From assembly GCF_047496725.1 (NCBI RefSeq), contig NC_132974.1:2611501-2675500 (forward strand): 64,000 nt of DNA, in the 5' to 3' direction. The notes beneath the pieces are model-generated. The model saw only the letters and a program-made list of their open reading frames with translations, had not been told where the DNA came from and did not search any database. The position numbers and the translations under genes are program-made. The stretch comes from Anoplolepis gracilipes (lineage: Eukaryota > Arthropoda > Insecta > Hymenoptera > Formicidae). This document shows, one piece after another, positions 1 to 11,451 of the stretch (the stretch's first letter is position 1; each line of letters begins with the position of its first letter).

Positions 1-493
1 TTGTTTCTTTGCCACTCTTTCTAACTGAAGAAAATAAGCTTTCTGACATCTTCAAGGTTTTGATCGCTCTCTGGTACAAGTTAGGATGATAAATCCCGAA
101 TGCATTGCTACCAGGTACAGTGAGAAGCATAAAATACAAACTTGTAGCTTCCAGACACGCTTCTCTGGAGTCTTCATCAAACTCAGTACATTGGCCAGTC
201 TTCATTATGTAACCAAACGTTGCAAGCAAAGCACGTATGTTGATATTCAAGATCATCAGAGCTTGCCATGAATATTCAGAGGTTTCACACTCACGTTCGT
301 TAGCGACGATCCATTCCTTTAGAACGAGACGGGACTTATGCAACAACTGTCTGGCATCATCGCTCTCGAGGTACTCGAGATAATCTTCGGGTACTTCATC
401 GTAAGTCAGGAACTCTGAATCCCAGATCGACTTGATCCACTCTTCATCGAGAGTATCCAGCTTGAAATCGTGAAATATTTGTAACGATTCCAT
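1..493 (-). CDS. NCAPD3: Condensin II subunit D3 (Cap-D3/NCAPD3), N-terminal part
   Basis: Cap-D3 is a HEAT-repeat subunit of condensin II, which compacts mitotic chromosomes in the nucleus. The reading frame begins at an ATG at 493 and stays open leftward to the window edge, giving about 164 residues with no intron. The protein starts MESLQIFHDFKL. An acidic stretch around residues 15-45 matches the family start (hydrophobic, then W..S.W...F). The strongest match is near residues 125-150, where SLYFMLLTVPGS followed by FGIYHPNLY aligns with the vertebrate LYFLLLEVPGS...VFHP segment. The family is usually around 1,300-1,500 residues, so only the first tenth is here. It diverges from the syntaxin-like gene, with about 700 bp between their starts. 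Assignment to Cap-D3 rests on this one conserved block and is fairly secure. Confidence 0.85.
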   Translation of the reverse strand, partial: MESLQIFHDFKLDTLDEEWIKSIWDSEFLTYDEVPEDYLEYLESDDARQLLHKSRLVLKEWIVANERECETSEYSWQALMILNINIRALLATFGYIMKTGQCTEFDEDSREACLEATSLYFMLLTVPGSNAFGIYHPNLYQRAIKTLKMSESLFSSVRKSGKET

Positions 494-1188
494 AATGTGA
501 GAGAAATGTCGCTTTTAAATTGCGCTCAAAACGTCAAATCGTTATCATCTTCTCCCGCGTGCGGCTCTCGCAGACGTAAACATAACCTTAACTTATCGTT
601 GTGATAACGCATACAGATTTGGAGAGGTTTCAGGTTATCGTTTTCTTATGCGTAGTAATAATTATTTCACGGTTCTGCTCTTTCGCTATACATGGATCAA
701 CCAATGTTACGAAAAATTTATCGCACAACATTTCGTTTACTGCAATAAAATGCACGAGGTGAACAATAGCGTCCATTCAGAAGCGGGAAACTAAATAACC
801 AATGATTGGTTGCCAATCATACGCATGAGCTATTTAAATTACCATATATATACATACAGAAATTTATATATATATGCACCTACATAATCATTTAAACAAA
901 CCGGTTATTATATTTAACAATTAATATTAATACGTTATATATTAATAGTAAACCAAACTTTTTATAATAAATTATTATAAATATTAATATATAAATACAT
1001 ATATATATAAAAGTGAATTAATATATTTAATGAAATAATTATATGTACTAAATATTTATGTATAAAGTTTGAATAATGATGTATCTTAGAGGTCATGTTT
1101 TTACTTACATATAATAATATCATTTAAATTTGTGTACTTGTATTTGTACTTTTCTTTCATAATTAATTTTGTTAATTATTATTTTCAG
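494..1188. promoter_or_regulatory. Divergent intergenic region between Cap-D3 and the syntaxin-like gene
   Basis: About 700 bp separate the two divergent genes. The part next to Cap-D3 (about 530-800) is relatively GC-rich and is the likely shared promoter. The rest is AT-rich and ends in a polypyrimidine tract plus AG at 1187-1188. That acceptor implies an untranslated first exon for the syntaxin-like gene. A possible donor is the AG|GTTTCA near 626, which is weak. No coding exon for a syntaxin Habc domain was found here. Confidence 0.45.
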
Positions 1189-2150
1189 ATATGGGAAAAG
1201 ATATTACAGCCATTGATGATTTGACTATAGCTACGGCACAAAACGGATCTGTATATACAAGAATTAAAATATTACAATACACAACTATGATGCAGCTATT
1301 TTCTGAAATTATGGAGGATTATAATGGATCATTATTAAGATACCATGATAAATGTCTTTTGCTCTTGCAACAGCAGCGTTCGTTAAGTATGCATTTGTTA
1401 AAAATTTCATTTGTTAAAAAAATTCAATATATATTTATTTATTATTAATTTATCATATATATTTATTATTAATTTATTAAGTAAACTATTTGTTAATCTC
1501 TAGTAAGACGGCAAGTTACAAGCGAGGAATTGGACCATATGCTGGATGCCCAAGAAACTAGCTTATTTGTCGACAATGTAAATATTTGAATTTGCCATTA
1601 CAATAGTATTTTTTACAAATTTTATATATCAAATATGTGATTAATTATATATAGATTTTAGAAGACAGCAAGATTGCAAGGCAACAATTATCAGATATAA
1701 AAAGTAGACATAATGATGTTTTAAAATTGGAAAAGTCTCTCATAGAAGTCAGAGACACATTTGCAGAAATTGCATTTTTAGTGGAGAAACAAGTATAAAT
1801 ATTTGTATTTAGTAATAAAATCATATGTTTACTGATACTAGCAATGCAATACAAAGAATATTAAATATAGAATTTTTTATAGGGAGAACAAATCACTAAT
1901 ATAGAATATTTTGCCAATAAGACAACGGATAACATCGATGGCGGACGTCTTCAGTTGAAAAAGACAGAAAAAAAAAGTCATAGAAATAGAAAGGTAATTC
2001 TATTCAATATTTAGCGACTTAAGCTTTACTTAATTTAGTTTTGTAAAAATATTATCATTACAATTATTTTTACAGAGGAAAATCAAGAGTGCTATTATTA
2101 TAAGTCTAATAATAACAATTTTCTTTTTATTCATCATTATGTCATTTTAA
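1189..2150 (+). CDS. Short syntaxin-like Qa-SNARE with truncated Habc domain
   Basis: Five exons: 1189-1386 (ATG at 1191), 1504-1577, 1655-1792, 1883-1993 and 2076-2150, giving 197 residues. Syntaxins are tail-anchored t-SNAREs that drive membrane fusion. Residues about 21-75 match helix Hc and the linker (SEELDHMLD), and the SNARE motif spans about 92-155 (ARQQLSDIKSRHNDVLKLE). The zero-layer glutamine is kept in LVEKQGEQI, and the C-terminus is a basic patch plus a membrane anchor rich in Ile and Phe, ending IIMSF. Full-length syntaxins are about 290 residues; here helices Ha and Hb are missing and no upstream coding exon is visible. The closest family is syntaxin-1/4 (plasma membrane), but the subtype is uncertain. 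Its 3' end converges on TOPK with 139 bp between stop codons. An AATAAA signal lies near 2211. Confidence 0.8.
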
Positions 2151-2289
2151 AATACAAAGTAGCTCATGGATTTTTTATGTTAACATTTTTAACTACAGTG
2201 TAAATTATGCAAATAAAAATATATTTTATGCATCTGTCACATAATAAGTATAACTTATAGTTACTTTTAATAATGAATATGTCTTATAA

Positions 2290-3802
2290 TTATAGTTTGT
2301 CAATACTCACACATTTTTCAAAGTAGTTTACAAGTGCTTTCGCACTGGGTCTTAATTTATAATTGGCTGTAGTACATATAAAGAATATTTCAAGTATTTT
2401 CTCATAGTCTTTGCCTAACTCAATTGCAGGTAAAGCTGGACGTGTACCTGAAAGATCAGTTTTTTATTTAATTTAACATAATTCAATTAGTTAAACCACA
2501 TTTAAACACTTAATAGATAATTAAAATCGTGTATATATTTACCATATTTACTGCGTGTACGTGGCATTATTTCTTTGAGGAAAGTAATACTTTCATCCAT
2601 ATCAGGTTTAGAATCATCAAATGTTTTATTTGTCAAATCTGCCTCTGTAATTGAGTTGTCTAAAGATTCACTTTCATTGAGTTCTTCAGAATGAGGAACT
2701 GACAAAGATATCATTTCCCAAAGAATAAGGCCATATGTCCAAATGTCAGCAGCATTCGTCACTGGTCCATCTTCTGCAATATTTTTTAAAAAGATTACAT
2801 AATAGTAAATTAAAAATTAAAAAATAAATTTTAAATTATCAACTTTTTAAACTAATTATGATTTTCAAAGATTATAAATTAAAAATTTTATATATATAAT
2901 TTTAAAATATTAAGAATTGAAAGCTAAATAAATACCAAGTACAACTTCAGGAGGATTCCAACATTCTGTTCCAACATAAGAAAAGTTGCCTTTTGACGTA
3001 TCTACTTCAAAAGATTCTGTCAATGGTAAAGCATTCCCAAAGTCGCACAGTTTAACCACATTGAAATCATGGGACACCAAAACGTTCCAACTTTTTATAT
3101 CTCCATGTAATATGTATGCCATATGATGTAAATATTTCAATCCTTTTATGATTTCAAAACCAACTTTCAGAATATTCTTGGCTGGGAATGGTTCATCTTC
3201 TAAAAACTCTCGTCTTTCCTCTATCTTGTCACCTAATTTATGAAGCAATCAATATTATACAAACATATATATCGTAAAAATGTTCAAATTGTTCAATTTT
3301 ATAAATACCAAGCGACATATCCAACGCTTCCATAGCCAAGCAAGGCTTTCCATCTGCCCCTGTGGTAAAAGCTCTAAAACCAATGATATTAGGATGATTC
3401 AATCGTCGCAGAACATCTGCTTCTAATCGAAGACGTCCATTGTTTACTTCGTTGTTTCTTCCCTTTAGCCATTTCTTTACTGCCCAAGGTGAACGTGCAA
3501 AGCCTATCTTTGGCGATCTTTCCAACATGTATACAGCGACTCCTAAAAGAAAAAAAAAATGTGCAAATATAACTGTATGAATTTAGACAAAGCTAGTGTT
3601 AACACCAATTAAAGATCTTTTATTTACTTATTATTGTAACTGTAAAGTGTAATCATAAAAGTATTCAAAGCATATACATACCAGTGCCATAGCCTATCTG
3701 TTGTAAAAAGGGTGATGCTGGTATTTTGATGGGAGTATTTAATTCGGGATTATCCGTTTTGCTTTTGCATTTTACTCTCGTTGGTGTACTAAATTCAGCC
3801 AT
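2290..3802 (-). CDS. PBK: PBK/TOPK mitotic protein kinase
   Basis: Five exons on the minus strand: 3682-3802, 3309-3542, 2936-3232, 2543-2773 and 2290-2447, giving 346 residues (the vertebrate protein is about 322). TOPK is a MAPKK-like serine/threonine kinase active in mitosis. The N-terminus carries the family signature TPIKIPASPFLQQIGYGTG, with the glycine loop near residues 37-45. The VAIK-type lysine is K63 (SPWAVKK). The catalytic loop is HGDIKSWN at 161-168, where TOPK has HGD instead of HRD. DFG is at 182-184. GTECWNPPE marks the end of the activation segment and ADIWTYGLILWEM the F helix. It is head to head with CDC27 and tail to tail with the syntaxin-like gene. Start and all splice phases are consistent. 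Confidence 0.95.
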
Positions 3803-4453
3803 GAAGATGAAAAAAATGGAGAAACAAGAAAAAAAGAAGAAAAGGTGGAACGACAAAGCGAGGTATGTAACCGTCGACTTTCAAATAATTTAAATTTCAT
3901 CGAATTGCGCAAACGCACCTTGCGACGAATACGATTGGACACGTCAATACATCTGTTCGTTTTTCGTTGCACTTTCTACACTTTGCTCTTTCTTCCCTAT
4001 GAAAAATATAAATAAAAAATAAAATAATAATTGAATATGGAATCTAGCTGAATTCTTAGAATTATGTAATAATTTAATTTTTAACTGTCAGTTATTACGA
4101 TAAGACAAAATTGACAGTTGGAAGACACCGGACACAGACCGATCGATCTTTCCCTTCGAAATAATGCAACAGCTGATTGGCTACCGCGCCAATTTTCTCC
4201 GCGCAAGCGCCGTGAAATCTAGTGAGCACTTTTACGCAAGCCTTGCTTCGTGCTCGAGATTGGCGGTCCTGCGACCTGAAAGCAGTCGCTCGCTTTAAAA
4301 GAATCGAAGTAAAGATGGACTCCTAAGAAATTTTTATATACAGCAGTCCTCGTTCGACTTTGGGATACTCCGTTGTACTCGGTCGTTTAATCTCCACTCG
4401 GTAAACGCCTGGAGGGCCGACGTTCTTATATGATCACTCTCGTGGTGTAAACG
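3803..4453. promoter_or_regulatory. Bidirectional TOPK/CDC27 promoter with CCAAT and CHR-like sites
   Basis: Only 651 bp separate the two start codons. A compact cluster lies at 4155-4204: TTCGAA (4155-4160, a CHR-type hexamer), ATTGG (4176-4180, an inverted CCAAT box), CGCGCCAAT (4185-4193, an E2F-like core overlapping a CCAAT box), and TTCTCCGCGC (4195-4204). In animals, CCAAT boxes with CHR/E2F elements are typical of cell-cycle promoters controlled by MuvB/DREAM and NF-Y. The motifs are visible in the sequence; the regulatory role is inferred. Confidence 0.5.
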
Positions 4454-7400
4454 ATGATCGTGCAGGAACCAGTGCAGGTAAAAGTCTGGCTCGAGCCTGG
4501 GCTCTTTATCACGTTGCTGTAACATTGCGAATTTGTATATCGGGGCGCATCCACGTTCACCACTATTGACGTCTCGCTGATGTCGAGAAAGCACACGCGC
4601 ACGCATCCGGTGCATGATTTTTAATCACGTCGTACGATGGTTTTTCGACGATCGCCCCCCCGGGATCGTCTTTTAAAAATAATTACTTGGAACGACGATT
4701 CGATATTTTCCTTTCTTGTTTTTATCGAAGTATGCGTGCTCGCGGGATTGCTTCACTGCGAAGAAAAGAGCAGGACAAGCAAGGATTATATCTATAAATA
4801 AGCGCGAAACTTCACTGTGTTTGCGGATTTTGATAATGAGTAATGTGGATTTTTATGGTCATTTATAGTAAGATGCATGGGAGAGAGAGAGAAAGAGAGA
4901 GATTGTTGTTTTCAGAGATTGCTTGTATCTGTTAAATAGTTAAAAAGTGCTTTTGACATGTTGCTTTATATACTTATTACTATTAACAAACGTGAATTTT
5001 ATGCATGTAAGTTGAACAATGAGACATTTGGATTATTATTTTTAACTGTATGTAATAAAATATGCTTATTGATTATATTCTATCTTATCAACTGAAAAAG
5101 CAATATAAATTATATCAAACTTAATGTTTATAGCACTGTGATACATTGAAACATGAAGAATGCTTCTTTTAAGCATATGTTTTAAGAAAAACTAATAAAC
5201 AGTACTAATTTATTAAAATCCATAATTTTTATAATGTCTAAAAACATATAATTAAAAAGTATATCTATATTTCTCTCAGATATTGCACTGAAATATAAGA
5301 ATATAAATATTAGTAAATATTTTACATTACTGAGAATAAATATTTTTTTACTGCCAAATTCTTCTTGTCTTATGCCTTTTTCTTGTTAACTTAATGACTT
5401 GCATGTTGCTATCGCATAATTAATTATTAATGCAGATATTGAATTTTTTAATTTTAGGCGGCCATATGGCATTGTTTGAATCATTATGCTTATCCAGATG
5501 CTATATTTCTGGCGGAAAGGCTATGTGCAGAAGGTAGGATTTTTTACTTTGTTTAATTTATAATATTGTTCTTATATTTTTTAATTTATTTTTAAAATAA
5601 GATGAAATTTGCAATTGTACTTATATATTAATACATATTATGTATTGTTACATAGTGGACACAGAGGAAAGTTTATTTCTTTTGGCAACATGTTATTATC
5701 GTTCTGGCCGGATTAGGCAAGCTTACGCCTTATTATCCCAGAAAGCACCTAGTTCGGCACAGTGTAGGTTTTTACTAGCAAAATGTTGTTATGATCTGGA
5801 AAAGTAAGTAATGCTACCAATTTGTATATTACTTTATATATAATAAAACTTTGCATATATATATGTATATATATGTCTAAATATATTTTTTTATTAAAAT
5901 CTCTAGATATGCAGAAGCAGAAGCTGCGATAATTGGTGGATATTATAAGCAGTTAAAGAGTTTGGAAGAAATAATAAGTCAATTTGGGGAACAGGCATGC
6001 TTTTCTCTGCAGATAATAGCAAAGATCTATTATAAGATGATGCGTACTGCAAGAGGCAACGAAGCGCATAAGTTAGCTTTAAAGATGAATCCCTTTCTCT
6101 GGCATTCGTTTGAGGAACTTTGTAATGTCGGCGAAAAGGTGGATCCTGCCAAGATTTTCCAAGTAGACAGACTAGATTCCTTTGCCATGTGCCATGGTAC
6201 TGCGTCTACGCTCAGCTATGTCACCGAACCGGATTTTATCGTACCTGGAAATAATGCTAACAGTACACCTATTTCAAACGGCACTAACTTGTATGTATAT
6301 ATACTTTAAAATATATATCATAAAATAACTCTATTAATATTTTATTCGTTCATTGCAGGACACCAGTGATGGCACCGACGTTGATAAATGGCGGACAGGT
6401 ACGCTTGTGTCCCTCCATAGAGGATACTCCGCAGACTGCGCCAGTTCACTATAACTGTACCTCGATATCGCCAAGAGTAAAGCTGTCACGTTATCGAAGT
6501 ATGTTTAGTAATTCCATGAGCCCTTTGACGCCTAGTTTCGGTATTTTGCCATTGGAAAATAATACACCAGAACCAACTGTTCCACCTTCGCACACGACTC
6601 TCATGGAGGCCAACGATCAGAAGAGTTTGGCAAAACGTGTCAGTAGTCTGAGAGCTCATGTAGGAGTGAGTATAATTTTTCAGCTTTGTAATACATTGAG
6701 CTTATAATAGCATTTATACTTTTATAATATGTATATTTAAGTTGTATGACAACTTGATATATTTTTGCGTTCGTATTTTTCTTAGCAATTAATGTCAAGG
6801 AAAGAGACACCATTGCAACAAGGCAAGTCAGTATTTTCCCAATCGGGTAATGCAAGCAATACTGCCAATATTGTGACAGTGACAGCCGCTAATCCGACTT
6901 CACCTCCGTCACCGACATTTCAGAGCACTAACGTTAGGCGTTCGTCGCGACTCTTCAGTCATAATTCAGTAAAAGTATGACTTTATTTTGATTCTCCAGT
7001 TACATTTGTTTACTTGTAATCTTGATACGACTTGCATATATTTCAGGAGAACAATAAGTCACCTAATAGGAATAAATTTGCGACTCCCAAGTCTCCATCT
7101 CGAAAGACGAAAGCGAGATTGGCTAAAACAAATTTGAACAAGACTAACTTTAATGAGTTAAACGAGAGAAATAGGAACGAAAAAGAAAAGAGCGAAACGA
7201 TTACATCGGAAAAAGCAGTGGCTAATGCAAACGCGCTTAACGCCCAAAATAATAATATGCATTCCGGAATAACATTGCAAAAGCAATCGGCGGGTATGTT
7301 AATTACTGAATTAGTATTTTAATTTCTTCAATGTGCGGTTTTCTTTTTTTATTATTAGAAGAGTTGGAAAAGTTTAAGATGGTTTTATATCTGTAATTTT

Positions 7401-9145
7401 ATGTTTTCACAGAGGGATTGATGTCTTTGTTGCGAGAATTAGGAACAGCGTATCAGCATTTGAGTCAGTTTAAATGTACGCAGGCTGTGGAGATTCTAAG
7501 TATACTGCCGACACAACACTACAATACTGGTTGGGTACTTTCTATGTTAGCTCGTGCACATTTCGAAATGATGGATTATAAAAAAGCTGCTAGGTAATAA
7601 TTTTTTAATAATTATCAGAGAAACAGTATAGATCTGTCTGTTTTAACACTTTCTTGCATTCGTAATAAATATATTCAGGCTTTGAAATGAGAAAAAGAGA
7701 TAAGAAATACGTTTTAGAAAGTGCATTAAAACTGATTTTGTCTCTGACACATTATTTATATTTCTTTGTAATTTTTATTCATTCGATTCATTTTTTTTGT
7801 GCAGTTATTTTGCGGAAGTGCGACAGTTAGAGCCCCAGAGAACAGAACTGATGGAGATTTATAGTACCGTTCTTTGGCATCTGCATGCAGAAGTGCAGTT
7901 GTCTACACTTGCTCAAGACCTGGTTTCACAGGACCGTAATTCGGCAGCAGCCTGGTGCGCCACGGGCAATCTCTTCTCGGCGCAAACGGAACACGAGACG
8001 GCGATCAAATTTTTCCAAAGAGCTATTCAGGTATTTATAGGTTTAATTTCTTCAATTCACATGTACGATTGCTATTTCGTTTGGATAAAAATAATGTGCG
8101 ATTCTCTGGTTTTTTTTAGGTGGATCCTAATTTTCCATATGCCTATACATTGCTAGGACACGAGTATGTCTTGACTGAAGAATTAGATAAAGCAATTACT
8201 GCTTTTCGTAACGCTATCAGACTTGATCCTAGGCATTACAATGCATGGTAAGTTTCCTGTTACATTTTTATACAATGTCTATTACTTTTTAATTATTTTC
8301 TGAGCTTAAACTATTCTTTATATATTGAAGGTTCGGACTGGGAACGATATTTTCAAAACAGGAGCAATATAGTTTGGCAGAGTTACACTTTAAACGGGCC
8401 TTACAAATAAATCCGCAGAATTCTGCGCTAATGTGCCACATAGGTGTCGTGCAACACGCTTTAAAGAAAACCGACCAGGCATTAAAGACTTTAAATACCG
8501 CGCTAATTAATGATCCGGATAATACTTTGTGCAAGTTTCATCGCGCAAGCATTAATTTTTCTATCGGTCGACACATGGAAGCTCTTAGAGAGTTCGAGGA
8601 GCTAAAGAATATTATACCCAAAGAATCTCTAGTCTATTATTCGATAGGAAAGGTGAGAGATTCTCAAATGATTCAGAAATTCTCAATTTTCTAAAACATT
8701 TTTTGATGTTTTTTTTTTTTTTTAAACAGGTGCATAAAAAATTAGGGAATACCCATCTCGCGTTAATGTACTTTAGTTGGGCGACGGATCTAGATCCCAA
8801 AGGTGTTAATAGTCAAATTAAGGAGGCTATATTGAGTCCCGGACAAGGAGATGACGATTCTCCACCAACGCAATCAGGTATGTAATTATCAGATATATAA
8901 TACTATATAAACCAAATCTTCAATCCTTCAAAACTTTGAAATAATTCATGTCCAAAATATTAGATGTTTTAAATTTATATAACTATTGCAATGTTTTAAT
9001 TGTAAACGTATTAGCAGATGAGCAGCAAGCACAAAATAATTCAATGGAACAGGACATCGAAACAAATAGGGAGGGAAGTGCCGCGCCTCTTGCCGGAAAT
9101 GTCTCTGTTGAGCCTCACGGCGATGACAGCGATGACAGTTTATGA
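4454..9145 (+). CDS. CDC27: CDC27 / APC3, TPR subunit of the anaphase-promoting complex
   Basis: Thirteen exons: 4454-4477, 5458-5533, 5656-5803, 5907-6290, 6359-6665, 6786-6974, 7047-7293, 7413-7593, 7805-8030, 8120-8247, 8331-8652, 8730-8877 and 9018-9145, for 835 residues (human about 824). CDC27 is a TPR scaffold of the APC/C ubiquitin ligase that binds activator IR tails. The 8-codon first exon (MIVQEPVQ) fits the family start. Residues 1-200 form the N-terminal TPR dimer domain (LATCYYRSGR). Residues about 210-455 are a low-complexity linker with conserved islands SPLTPSFGILPLE, GKSVFSQSGN and RRSSRLF, including proline-directed phosphosites. Residues about 459-790 form the C-terminal TPR array (HYNTGWVL, IKFFQRAIQVDPN, CHIGVVQHALKK). 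The tail is acidic and ends DDSDDSL. Intron 1 is about 1 kb; the others are short. Confidence 0.97.
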
Positions 9146-11451
9146 AAACGATATGCGATACTTCCGTGAAAAAAACAAAACGTTATTATCCTTGTTATGG
9201 ATCATTCGAATTATTTATTCGCCGGCCTGGCTTCGCTTGCAGTATCGATAAAATTATTGATGCGTTATTGATTCAAATTAAGCAGTTTTTGATATTCTCC
9301 GAAAACTGCAAACTGTCCCGTGCGATGTGATTAGGTTAAAAAGAATCATTATATTACCTTCCCCGCGCTGTCAAATTTCTTTTTTATATCTTGCACGAAA
9401 GTCGTGTAAGTTCTTATACATATATATATGGATGCGACAATAGAAAACTCGCGTATCGTATCCTTCATCAACTTGTACATTACGCGTTTGCCTCTGTATA
9501 TTTTTTTACGGTTGCTCGATCGCCTTTTGTATTTCTTCATACTTCTTCAATCGTCGTTCCCTCTTGTGCCTCGTTTCATTACACATAAAATTTATGTAAT
9601 AAAATTTATTAAATTTATAAAATTTATTTAACTCTAGTGAGACTTTGAAAATCTGCAAAACTTTGATTGAAACAAGATTTTGGTCGAAATAAGAGATGAA
9701 GCATATATACATAGTATCGGGAGTGTTTTCATTCGCAGAGACGAGGTATTAGAGATTCACGGTTGAGTAGACACTATCGCATCGTGAAAAGAAATGAATG
9801 AATGTAACCGTAAGCATGTCTCGTAGTTAGGTAATGTAATTAATTAATCGTTTTCGAATAAGAGAGGAAAGAGAGTCTTGTGTAAATGTAAATTATTATT
9901 ACTGTGTATTTACCGCTATTATTATTAACTATAATTAGCTATTACTATTATTATTCGTACGATTATCATTGTTGATTTATATAGTGATTGTGGAGATATA
10001 TCGTCGGTCGCTCGGCGTCAGAGCGGCCGTTGGACGATCGTGCAATTCTCATCGTAAAGTAAGATCCTTTAATTGATCGAACATATAAAATCGCGATTGC
10101 AATTTCGGTGATTCAATAATCGTGCGATTATATATTTGGTTTCGATTTCGAATTAGCCGGAATTAGCATAAACCCGCGCAAATGTCTATATATATATATA
10201 GAGAAACGCTCGTCGGATTATATTCTTAATAGTGCTGAACAGAATTTATGACGTTTACGGCGTCGTTCGTTACCGATATTAGGTGTACAATGCAAAATGT
10301 CAATTCCGATTTCCCGGAATAAAGATCGTTATGTATTATTCCTGGAAGAACAGCGTATATAACGTATAAAGTATATACGTTCGTCTCTTATTTCGAGCGG
10401 ATTGAGTTACGATCATAACGCGCGTCTATCGCGCGTGACTGTAACGCTTTATATTGTACACGTAATTAAACGAAAGACACGTCACGAAAAAAGAAAAAAA
10501 AAAAAGAAGAGTTAATTGTACTGACTGAGAAATACGTCTGTGTGATATAAAAGACGCGCGTATCTTCCTCTTATTTCTCTCCCGCTCTTCCTTTTTTGTC
10601 TCTCTCTTTTTTTTTAATTTATTTATTTACTTCTTTGCATTCTCCTTTTTCTCGCGCGTCTTTCCGCATGCATCTCGTGTCTCTGGGAGAGAACGCGAAA
10701 GCAAAGCATCTATTTTGCATCTATTGCATACATAGCGAAGCGGCGACGAATTATTTATTATTTTATTCTCATACATGTTTATTTTTCTCATCGAAATGGA
10801 AAATGGAGTCGGGTTTATATCTTCCAAAGAGATTTAGGAAAGCAACTACGCATATGTATGCGATGTCTGTTCGTCTTTATCCAGCTTCCGCGATATCGAA
10901 ACCGCGATGGTTCGATTGACAACAATCGCTGCCGCGTTACTCGTTTACAAAAAAAAAAGAGGTGTGCGCGAAATAAAGGCCTGCACTTTTTATGAAACGC
11001 TATTTGCTGTTTGGGCGAACACATTACACCTGTGTCCTACGTCGACAATAATAATATACATGTCGAAAGAAATTTATCTAACAGAGTTCTGTTTGTTTCC
11101 CAGTTTATTTATCAACTCGACGATGGATCATCGCAACAATCTTTTTGCAATGAAAATGTTTGACCAGCTGCAGTGATTTTTCGTAGAGCAAAATGATTTG
11201 AAATTCTAAACTTAGACTTTCATAAAGAAAATTTATATTAAAAATAAAATTATATATTCTTCAGGAGAAACGATAACGTGTTTACAACGACGTGAGATAA
11301 CGTTGAAAAATAATCACTGATACGAAAATCTACTGAGAGAGGGGAGCAAGATGTATGTCGACCTACGGGATCGGCTGTTTATTTCGTCTTCGCTTTGTTG
11401 TTTCTTACTGTTGAGCCAAGAGTCAACATTTCAAGTTTGTCGCGTGGTATT
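9146..11451 (+). other. CDC27 3' UTR and intergenic region
   Basis: This 2.3 kb stretch has no convincing gene. The first 1.2 kb probably holds the CDC27 3' UTR; candidate AATAAA signals lie near 9600 and at 10318-10323. A pyrimidine-rich patch (about 10565-10620) and an A-rich run (10490-10505) give spurious low-complexity reading frames on both strands. The final 150 bp before 11452 are the likely 5' region of the Rab gene. Confidence 0.4.

Noticed and set aside
10596..11176. Several overlapping frames on both strands downstream of CDC27
   Set aside because: Pyrimidine- and purine-rich low complexity with no family similarity; part of UTR or intergenic DNA.
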